A stretch of DNA of 49,086 bases, from assembly GCA_902475855.1 (NCBI GenBank), contig CABSBF010000014.1, positions 1 through 49,086 of the forward strand. Direction: 5' to 3'. The position numbers and the translations under genes were made by a program. Source of the DNA: an uncultured Eubacteriales bacterium (GTDB lineage: Bacteria > Bacillota > Clostridia > Oscillospirales > Oscillospiraceae). Shown here one piece after another: positions 22,277 to 28,311 of this stretch. How positions within the stretch are numbered: the first letter of the stretch is position 1; each line of letters starts with the position of its first letter. Below the pieces are notes generated by a model. That model worked only from the letters and a program-made list of their open reading frames with translations, was not told the DNA's origin and searched no databases.

Positions 22277-23035
22277 TTATGACATACTCAGACTATCCAC
22301 ATATTTTTTGCACACGGCGTGGGTCTCTCCCACGTCCATTACCTTTCCGTGATCCAGCCAGACGACGCGGTCGCAGAGCTTTTTGATCGACTCCAGAGAG
22401 TGCGACACATAGAGCACAGTGGTGCCGCCCTGAATCATGCTGAGCATTTTTGCCTCACTCTTGGCCTGAAAGGCGATGTCGCCCACGGACAGAATTTCAT
22501 CCACAATCAGGATCTCCGGGTCGACAATCGTCGCCACAGAGAATGCCAGACGTGCGACCATGCCGGAAGAGAAATTACGAACCGGAACGTCCAGAAAATC
22601 CTGTAATTCCGAGAATTCGACGATTTCATCGAACTTACTTTCAATAAACTCCTTAGAATAGCCCATGACCGCACCGTTGAGGAAGATATTCTCCCGTGCG
22701 GTCAGATCCATATCAAAGCCTGCACCCAGCTCGATCATCGGACAGATATTGCCATAGGCCGACATGGTGCCCTTTGTGGGTTTTAGGACGCCTGCGACGA
22801 TCTTGAGCATGGTGGATTTTCCCGCGCCGTTGCTGCCGATCAGGCCGACGACCTCGCCGCGCTTGACGGAAAAGCTCACGTCCGTCAGCGCCCAGAAATC
22901 ATTGTCCTGCTTTTTCTTTTTGCGGCGCTTGCCGGAGAGCAGATCAACAAAGAACTGCTTGAGGGAGAAGCCCTTGTCGATTCCCAGATTGAATTTCATC
23001 GACACGTGGTCGACCTTGATGATTTCGTTATCCAT
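22277..23035 (-). CDS. Polysaccharide ABC exporter ATPase (Wzt/TagH-like)
   Basis: A 252-aa ABC ATPase. Walker A is GSNGAGKST, the signature NFSSGMVARLAFS has the degenerate form typical of polysaccharide and teichoic-acid exporters, and Walker B is ILIVDEILSVGD. The N-terminal insertion with basic KRRKKKK is also typical of TagH/RfbB proteins. There is no C-terminal carbohydrate-binding domain, so recognition of the glycan may be by the lipid carrier. TGAGG lies about 9 bases before the ATG at 23035; the ATG at 23044 is too close to it. It follows the permease by 12 bases. Confidence 0.92.
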   Translation of the reverse strand: MDNEIIKVDHVSMKFNLGIDKGFSLKQFFVDLLSGKRRKKKKQDNDFWALTDVSFSVKRGEVVGLIGSNGAGKSTMLKIVAGVLKPTKGTMSAYGNICPMIELGAGFDMDLTARENIFLNGAVMGYSKEFIESKFDEIVEFSELQDFLDVPVRNFSSGMVARLAFSVATIVDPEILIVDEILSVGDIAFQAKSEAKMLSMIQGGTTVLYVSHSLESIKKLCDRVVWLDHGKVMDVGETHAVCKKYVDSLSMS

Positions 23036-23047
23036 AGCGCCCATACC

Positions 23048-23842
23048 TCAGATATAGTAGATGAACTTGTCCTGATTCTTGCGGAAGATCACAACGCCCA
23101 GCAGCAGCACGATGAGCGCCGAGCCGAGGCAGGCAGCGAAGCTCGACAGCGACGGCATCTGATGGTAAAGGATAATCATCCGCGCAAAGTTGATATACTG
23201 ATAAAGGGGATTGCATTTCAGAATAGTGGACAAAAAACCGATATTCAGCGTTTTCAGATCATACATGATGGGCGTCAGGTAGGTCCAGAGTGTGATAACG
23301 ATGCCATAGATATAAAACATATCCCGCATGAACACGGCGATGGTGGACAGAATCAGGCCCATGCCGACTGTGAACAGAAACAGGCACAGAAAGGAGAAGG
23401 GAAGCAGAAAATGATACCAGTTCAGCCCTGTGCCGGTGAAGATGATCACGGCGTACAAGGGAATCAGCGTCAAAAGAAAGTTGATGCCGACGAACAGGCA
23501 CTTGGTGAAGGGAAAGATATATTTCGGAATATAGACCTTGTTGATCAGACTGAAATTTGCCACCACGCTGCTCATGGCAAGATTGGAGGCTTCGCTGAAA
23601 TAATTGAAGTAGGTCAGACCGATCATCAGGTAGGCGAGGTAGCTGACGCCCGGCGTAGTGAATTTGAAAAAATTGGAAAAGACCAGCGCCATGACCGCCA
23701 TGGTCAGGACGGGGTACAGCAGACTCCAGGCGATGCCAAGAACGCTGCGCTTATACTTTACCTTAAAATCGCGGCTAACGAGCTGCTGCATCAGAAAGCC
23801 GTATTTGTGAAAAGAATAGTTCAGATTCCTTATGAATTGCAT
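23048..23842 (-). CDS. Polysaccharide ABC exporter permease (Wzm/TagG-like)
   Basis: A 264-aa ABC-2 permease with six predicted membrane segments and the amphipathic N-terminus QLVSRDFKVKYKRSVLGIAWSLLYP typical of Wzm/TagG proteins. It should form a dimer with the adjacent ATPase to flip undecaprenyl-linked glycans. GGAGG lies 6-7 bases before the ATG at 23842; the in-frame ATG at 23857 is too early. It heads a three-gene operon ending in the glycosyltransferase, with a promoter at 23877-23905. Polymerising and ligating enzymes are not in the window. Confidence 0.92.
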   Translation of the reverse strand: MQFIRNLNYSFHKYGFLMQQLVSRDFKVKYKRSVLGIAWSLLYPVLTMAVMALVFSNFFKFTTPGVSYLAYLMIGLTYFNYFSEASNLAMSSVVANFSLINKVYIPKYIFPFTKCLFVGINFLLTLIPLYAVIIFTGTGLNWYHFLLPFSFLCLFLFTVGMGLILSTIAVFMRDMFYIYGIVITLWTYLTPIMYDLKTLNIGFLSTILKCNPLYQYINFARMIILYHQMPSLSSFAACLGSALIVLLLGVVIFRKNQDKFIYYI

Positions 23843-23876
23843 AAAACGCCTCCGCATTGCAGTTACATTTCGGATT

Positions 23877-23905
23877 ATTATAACACGTTTCGAAAAAAAA
23901 GTCTA
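23877..23905 (-). promoter_or_regulatory. Promoter of the polysaccharide exporter operon
   Basis: TAGACT (23905-23900), 17-base T-rich spacer, perfect TATAAT (23882-23877) on the minus strand. Confidence 0.72.
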
Positions 23906-23939
23906 CCCGCTAATTAGAGGAGAAAACTGCAAAAAACCG

Positions 23940-23968
23940 TTGACAAACCTGGTCGGTAATGATAGACT
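23940..23968 (+). promoter_or_regulatory. Promoter of the blaI-blaR1-like pair
   Basis: TTGACA (23940-23945), 17-base spacer, TAGACT (23963-23968). Both repeat operators overlap or adjoin it. Confidence 0.82.
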
Positions 23969-23993
23969 ATAGATGGTCGGTAACTATAGACCA
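23950..23993. promoter_or_regulatory. Tandem operators of the BlaI-like repressor
   Basis: Two 20-bp sites, TGGTC-N10-GACTA (23950-23969) and TGGTC-N10-GACCA (23974-23993), each starting TGGTCGGTAA, spaced 24 bp. The first covers the spacer and -10 box and the second the likely start site. This is the layout of an autorepressed bla/mec promoter, although the half-site is not the staphylococcal TACA/TGTA type. Confidence 0.75.
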
Positions 23994-24008
23994 AGAAGGA
24001 GGTATACT

Positions 24009-24371
24009 ATGGAAGAACTCAAACTCTGCGAAAGCGACTATCGCTTCATGTGCGTTGTCTGGGACAATGCGCCTCTGCGCTCGCATGAGCTGGTGGAGCT
24101 GTGTGCCGAGCAGCTCGGCTGGAAAAAATCCACAACCTACACCACCTTGAAAAAGCTCTGTCAGCGCGGCTTTGCGGAAAATGAAAACTCCGTGGTACGG
24201 GCGCTTGTGCCGAAGCGCGCCGTGCAGTCCTATGAAAGTGACCGTGTTGTTAACCGTGCGTTTGACGGCTCGCTGCCCTGTTTTGTTGCGGCTTTCCTCG
24301 GTGGAAAGAAAATTTCGGATGCCGAAGCGGAGGAGCTCAAGCGCCTGATCGACGAACACAAGGAGGGATAA
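24009..24371 (+). CDS. BlaI/MecI/CopY-family repressor
   Basis: A 120-aa winged-helix repressor. The DNA-binding part (about 1-75) includes RSHELVELCAEQLGWKKSTTY and LKKLCQRGF; a short C-terminal dimerisation helix follows. In the family, cleavage by the partner M56 protease frees the promoter. AAGGAGGTATACT lies before the ATG at 24009; a start at 23973 would be inside the operator. Two matching dyads upstream indicate autoregulation. It is followed 1 base later by the BlaR1-like sensor. No beta-lactamase or PBP gene is nearby, so the regulon is unknown. Confidence 0.92.
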   Translation: MEELKLCESDYRFMCVVWDNAPLRSHELVELCAEQLGWKKSTTYTTLKKLCQRGFAENENSVVRALVPKRAVQSYESDRVVNRAFDGSLPCFVAAFLGGKKISDAEAEELKRLIDEHKEG

Positions 24372-24372
24372 C

Positions 24373-25824
24373 ATGGAAAAGCTGTTTCTGGAGCTTCTGA
24401 ACATGAGCTGCGCCGCTTCCTACGTAATTGCTGCCGTGCTCCTGCTGCGGCTGCTGCTGAAGAAAGCGCCGCGCCGGTATTCCTATGCGCTGTGGAGCGC
24501 GGCTGCCTTTCGTCTGTGCTGCCCGGTGTCCTTCTCCGCAAAATTCAGCCTGTTCGGTCTTCTCGACCTGACGCAGCGGGGAGCGGCACTGAATTTTGTC
24601 CCGGAAAATCTGGGGATGATGGCGCAGCCGGAGGTACATACCGGCCTGACGGCCGTCAATGCCGTTCTGCGCGATTCGATGCCCGCGGCCACGCCTGCGG
24701 GAAGCGTGAATCCCATGCAGGTGATCATTTTTGGCGCATCTGTTGTCTGGCTCGCGGGTGCTGCGGCGCTGGCGCTCTACGGCTTGTTCAGCTACCTTAC
24801 CCTGCGCCGTCGGCTGTGTACGGCCACCCGGCTGGAGGACAATGTGTTTGAATCCGCGGCGGTGCGCTCGCCCTTCGTTCTGGGCGTGCTGCGGCCGAGA
24901 ATCTATCTGCCTTATGGTCTGGACGGGGAGAGCCGCGCATTTGTCCTTGCGCATGAGCGGTATCATCTCAAACGCCGCGATCCCCTGGTGCGGCTGTTTG
25001 CTTTCTGTCTTCTGGCGCTGCACTGGTTCAATCCTCTGGTGTGGATCGCATTTTTCTGCATGAGCCGTGATATGGAAACAAGCTGCGACGAAAAGGTGCT
25101 GGAAAACGGCGGCGCGAAGGCCTACAGCCTGTGCCTTCTGTCGGTGGCGTCCGGTCGGAGATTTCCGGCGCCGGGACCCTTGGCCTTCGGAGAGACGGGG
25201 GTAAAGGGCCGTATCCGCCACGCGCTGGCGTGGAAAAAGCCCCGCCGCTGGGCTGTAGCCGCAGCAATCGTCCTGTGCGCTGTGACCATTCTTGCCTGCT
25301 CTGTGAACCCCTTGCAGGCGGGCGGCTATGATGGCAGCTACCACGCGGGAAAAACGGTGCTGTCTTCTGCGCTGATGTCCTATTGGGCGCCGAACGGCGA
25401 CGCGCGGGGGCTTGAGAGCATCGCCCTTGCGGACGGGAAACTGCTGGTCACAGCTAACGACGGTTCGCACTTTGAGAGCGATACGATTGAGGTCGATACG
25501 CTTACCCGCGAGGAGATGATGCAGGCGATGGACTGCGGACTCCTGGTTGATTACGAGGAGGGCGAAAACGGCGGCTACTCCGCAAATCCGGAGGCACTGC
25601 CGGATCTGATCCCGGCGTACAGCCGTGCGAAGGATATGGTCGTCGTCCGTGCCTTCGGCGGATGGAGTCAAAAAGATGCCTCTACCGAGCCAACCCAGAA
25701 GATCACCGTGCAGACGGACAACAAAGAAAAACAGGCGCAATTCCAGCTCTTTTTCTTCCGCGGCGAGCCGTTGTGGTTCATGGAGGGGCAGGCCTTTGTC
25801 TACCTCCTGGAGCGCGTGGAATAA
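24373..25824 (+). CDS. M56 family peptidase, BlaR1/MecR1-like sensor
   Basis: A 483-aa membrane metalloprotease. Membrane segments lie near residues 10-30, 35-50, 115-145 and 295-315. The zinc site HERYH (His194, Glu195, His198) faces the cytoplasm, and SCDEKVL supplies the third-ligand region typical of M56. The extracellular C-terminal part (about 320-483) has no evident SxxK/KTG penicillin-binding signature and resembles the uncharacterised sensor tails common in gut Clostridia. It probably cleaves the BlaI-like repressor in response to an envelope signal. It starts 1 base after the repressor stop. Its terminator has been split by an inserted element. Confidence 0.88.
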   Translation: MEKLFLELLNMSCAASYVIAAVLLLRLLLKKAPRRYSYALWSAAAFRLCCPVSFSAKFSLFGLLDLTQRGAALNFVPENLGMMAQPEVHTGLTAVNAVLRDSMPAATPAGSVNPMQVIIFGASVVWLAGAAALALYGLFSYLTLRRRLCTATRLEDNVFESAAVRSPFVLGVLRPRIYLPYGLDGESRAFVLAHERYHLKRRDPLVRLFAFCLLALHWFNPLVWIAFFCMSRDMETSCDEKVLENGGAKAYSLCLLSVASGRRFPAPGPLAFGETGVKGRIRHALAWKKPRRWAVAAAIVLCAVTILACSVNPLQAGGYDGSYHAGKTVLSSALMSYWAPNGDARGLESIALADGKLLVTANDGSHFESDTIEVDTLTREEMMQAMDCGLLVDYEEGENGGYSANPEALPDLIPAYSRAKDMVVVRAFGGWSQKDASTEPTQKITVQTDNKEKQAQFQLFFFRGEPLWFMEGQAFVYLLERVE

Positions 25825-25828
25825 AAAA

Positions 25829-25849
25829 GGAGAGGCCTATGCCTCTCCC
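25829..25849 (-). terminator. Left copy of a duplicated terminator hairpin
   Basis: GGAGAGGC-CTAT-GCCTCTCC (25829-25848), 8-bp stem. The A-run 25823-25828 in front of it gives a T-tract only on the minus strand. A second identical copy lies 278 bases on. Together they look like one bidirectional terminator divided by the element at 25850-26106. Confidence 0.8.
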
Positions 25850-26106
25850 CAGCGTGTCGAAAAACTCTTTTCGACACGCTGACAGACTGCAAAAAGGTTC
25901 GGAAGACAAGCAACTCACGCCCGTCGGCGTACATCGGTACGGTAGGGTGTGAGTTGCGCAGTAAGTCAAAATCCTTGCGAAGCAAGCGATTTTTTTAGGC
26001 TATAAAGTTCAGAATACTCTGATTTTAAAAATCAAAACGCAGACAGTAAAAGACCATTAAATAGGTGAACTGATTTTGACGGTTTCGGACTTTTTTGACA
26101 GTCTGA
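25850..26106. mobile_element. Non-coding MITE-like element inside a terminator
   Basis: A 257-bp insert flanked by a 21-bp direct repeat. It starts with a perfect 14-bp hairpin (25850-25863/25868-25881). Imperfect terminal inverted repeats begin CAGACTG at 25883 and at 26105 reversed, continuing CAAAAAGGTTCGGAA versus TCAAAAAAGTCCGAAA. Inside are a 13-bp stem GCAACTCACGCCC/GGGTGTGAGTTGC (G-U at one pair) and a hairpin around CTTGCGAAGCAAG followed by seven T. No coding frame with a ribosome site is present. One end matches the foldback at 16229-16262. No transposase is in the window. Confidence 0.65.
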
Positions 26107-26133
26107 GGAGAGGCCTATGCCTCTCCCTTTTTT
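26107..26133 (+). terminator. Right copy of the duplicated terminator hairpin
   Basis: The same 8-bp stem (26107-26114/26119-26126) followed by C and six T, so it terminates on the plus strand only. It would stop blaR1 transcripts after they cross the element. The T-run overlaps the stop codon of the convergent nuclease gene. Confidence 0.85.
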
Positions 26134-26986
26134 ATGGCTTGCAGCTTCCGCAGGGCGTGTAGCCCTGCGCGATCAGATTCTCACGCGTTCCCGTATAGTC
26201 CTGCCGGTTTTCCTCCTTCATGCTGCTCACGGAGGCGCAGTCGGGCAGGTGAAATTTATGCGTGCCGGTGTTGAGTACATAATGCAGCTCCGCACCGGAG
26301 GCGGTCGAGGTTTCTGCGAGGCGGCTTTCGCCCGTGGCGTAGTCGATCTCAATGCCGGGCTGGACATTGAAGGCATAGACGCAGAAGCACACCTCATCGT
26401 CCTCCATGGACAGCCCTTCCATCAGAACGCCACGTGCCACCGGCTCGCTGCCCTCAAACATCGGCGTGACGCGGTAGAGCACGTGGTTGCCGGTTTCCTT
26501 GACGTAGTCGGCAACCATGTTTTCAAAAGGCAGCATTCCCTGCACGTTCAGGTAGCGCGTGCCAGTGATGAGGTTGCGTTCATTGGCATTCTCACCCGTG
26601 AGCTGGTAACCGATAAGGTGGCAGCGGTTGTAGAGATACTTCCCGTCCACATTGTCATATTTTGCCGTCTGCCAGCCCGAGGGCTTGATCTGACCGATGC
26701 TCCCGCGCTTTTCCGTGGGCATCAGATCCTGTCCGACGCAGGCATAGGCGACGCCGCAGCGCCCCAGACCGTCCAGCTCGCTATAGCGCTCGAAGGAGGT
26801 GGTTGTGTAGTCCGTTTCGGCAAAATAGGGTTCGTTTCCGTTGACGGCGACATAGGCGCTTCCGGAATACTCCGGAAGCTCAGAAATACCGATTGTTTCC
26901 GCCGGAACGGAGGGCTCCTGCGGAAGCACTCCGCAGCCGGAAAGCAGCAGCAGACAGACAAGCAGCAGCGCGGCAAATCGTCTCAT
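26132..26986 (-). CDS. DNA/RNA non-specific endonuclease lipoprotein
   Basis: A 284-aa secreted nuclease. Residues 1-18 are a lipoprotein signal with lipobox LSGC (Cys18), so it is anchored outside the membrane. The beta-beta-alpha metal nuclease core holds NRCHLIGYQLTGENANERNLITGT (His123 as general base, Asn cluster for Mg2+) and TRYLNVQGM, like EndA/NucA. The C-terminal part ends in a small Cys-His module (HKFHLPDCASV...TPCGSCKP) often seen on such nucleases and likely zinc-binding. AAAGGAG lies 11 bases before the ATG at 26986. It may feed on or process extracellular DNA. Its start overlaps the previous gene by 4 bases. Confidence 0.88.
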   Translation of the reverse strand: MRRFAALLLVCLLLLSGCGVLPQEPSVPAETIGISELPEYSGSAYVAVNGNEPYFAETDYTTTSFERYSELDGLGRCGVAYACVGQDLMPTEKRGSIGQIKPSGWQTAKYDNVDGKYLYNRCHLIGYQLTGENANERNLITGTRYLNVQGMLPFENMVADYVKETGNHVLYRVTPMFEGSEPVARGVLMEGLSMEDDEVCFCVYAFNVQPGIEIDYATGESRLAETSTASGAELHYVLNTGTHKFHLPDCASVSSMKEENRQDYTGTRENLIAQGYTPCGSCKP

Positions 26987-27357
26987 TTCGTATAAATCTC
27001 CTTTGTGATGCGCTCGTGCGAGTAGCCGGTCAGCTCCGTGCTGCTGCATAGCTTCCATTCAGACAGGCGGTAGGGAAGAAATTCGTCCGCCGGATAAACG
27101 CGATCCCAGCGATAGATAATCAGCGTCTCCGGCGCGGCGGGAAGGGGAAGCCGTTCGGCAAAGCAGACGCCTTCCTCGGGAAAATCGCTGCAAAGCTTGA
27201 CTTTTTCCGGGGAACCGGCAAACAGCTTTATGGAATACTCCTGAATCTGCACGGGGGCATAGGCCAGAATATCCGCCGTGACGGCCCGGTCGCGGCTTTG
27301 TCTCCTGTGGTTGAAGGCAAGACCGTTGTTGCGGTCAACGCAGACGATGAGTTTCAT
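26983..27357 (-). CDS. Uncharacterised small protein
   Basis: A 124-aa soluble protein that I do not recognise. It starts MKLIVCVDRNNGLAFNHRRQ, with an NRRQSRD-like basic motif, and has a central IIYRWDRVYPAD stretch and a C-terminal SHERITKEIY. No signal peptide or membrane segment is seen. AGGAGGACTT precedes the ATG at 27357; longer frames upstream run antiparallel to nothing real and lack a ribosome site. It starts 8 bases after the permease stop and overlaps the nuclease start by 4 bases. Conserved-looking motifs and coupling suggest a real gene, but the function is open. Confidence 0.75.
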   Translation of the reverse strand: MKLIVCVDRNNGLAFNHRRQSRDRAVTADILAYAPVQIQEYSIKLFAGSPEKVKLCSDFPEEGVCFAERLPLPAAPETLIIYRWDRVYPADEFLPYRLSEWKLCSSTELTGYSHERITKEIYTK

Positions 27358-27365
27358 AAGTCCTC

Positions 27366-28286
27366 CTAGAAAAGCCCGCTGAGCAGTGTCACACCAATAC
27401 CCGCCAGCACACTGAGACTGTACAGGGTGGCAACGATCACCAGATTTTCTTTCAGGTTTTTGTTTGTGCGGAACAGCACCAGAAGGCCGATGCCGGCGTT
27501 GGACAGAAGCCCCGCAAACAGGCCGCCCAGCCCCAACACGCCTGCCAGATAGGACTCTGTGATAACGACGGAAACGGAACAGTTTGGAATCAGACCGAAC
27601 AGCGCCAACAGGAGCTCGCCGATGACGGGCTTGGCAAGGATGGTGCCGGAGAGCCGCTCCACACCGATGAGTTGGAAGAGCAGATTCAGAACGATATTGA
27701 CCGCCACCAGAAGCAGGCCGATTTTCACCGTGTGCTTGAGCGCAGAGAGGAAAACGCTGCCTTCCTCCTCGTCGCAGGAGCAGTGCTCGCGCTCGCAGAA
27801 ACTGTGGATATCCTTCTGACTGCGCAGCCAGCGGTTCAAAATGGCATCGGCGAGATAGCCGAGCAGGATGCCCAGTGCGGCCTTGCCCAGAACGATCAGG
27901 ACAATACCCTTGAGGCCCAGCGCCCCGCGCTCGGTCAGGCTGGAGAGCATGATGGGCAGCATCTCGTCCGAGGTTGCAAAGAACACGGCCAACATGGTGC
28001 CGACGGAGATGGAACCGGTGGAAAACAGGCTCGCGGCTGCGCCGGAGATGCCGCACTGCGGCACGATACCGAGCAGACCGCCCAGTGCGGGACCGGCTTT
28101 GCGAGAGTAGCCGTGCAGGATTTTTTCGTTAAATTTTTTGCTGCGTTCCAGCAGCTCCATCAGAAGATAGGCCAGAAACAGGATGGGCAGGCTCAGAAGC
28201 CCGTCCCAGAGGCCGTCTTTCAGCGCATCGAGCAGCAGCGCGCCGGCACCTGAGCCGGCGTGCGCCGCTGAGTGGAGAAAAATCAA
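27366..28286 (-). CDS. ArsP_2-type putative heavy-metal/manganese permease
   Basis: A 306-aa membrane protein with about ten hydrophobic segments in two related halves. Paired motifs GIVPQCGISGAAA and GLIPNCSVSVVITE, each with a conserved Cys in a P-x-C-x-[IV]-S context, match the putative 10-TM heavy-metal exporter family (ArsP_2), also named putative manganese transporter. A central acidic-cysteine loop (EREHCSCDEEE) could bind metal. The start is a TTG at 28286: AAAGGAG lies 8 bases ahead, and no ATG is available nearby. It heads a compact run with the unknown protein and the nuclease. The metal is not determined. Confidence 0.8.
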   Translation of the reverse strand: MIFLHSAAHAGSGAGALLLDALKDGLWDGLLSLPILFLAYLLMELLERSKKFNEKILHGYSRKAGPALGGLLGIVPQCGISGAAASLFSTGSISVGTMLAVFFATSDEMLPIMLSSLTERGALGLKGIVLIVLGKAALGILLGYLADAILNRWLRSQKDIHSFCEREHCSCDEEEGSVFLSALKHTVKIGLLLVAVNIVLNLLFQLIGVERLSGTILAKPVIGELLLALFGLIPNCSVSVVITESYLAGVLGLGGLFAGLLSNAGIGLLVLFRTNKNLKENLVIVATLYSLSVLAGIGVTLLSGLF

Positions 28287-28311
28287 GAATAACGCTCCTT
28301 TTTTGCGGGAA

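Noticed and set aside
24009..25824. Beta-lactam resistance module
   Set aside because: BlaI- and M56-type genes are present, but there is no beta-lactamase or PBP2a gene and no penicillin-binding motif in the sensor tail.
26983..28056. 357-codon frame covering the unknown gene and part of the permease
   Set aside because: Its first two thirds are an out-of-frame shadow of the permease; the ribosome site AGGAGG places the true start at 27357.
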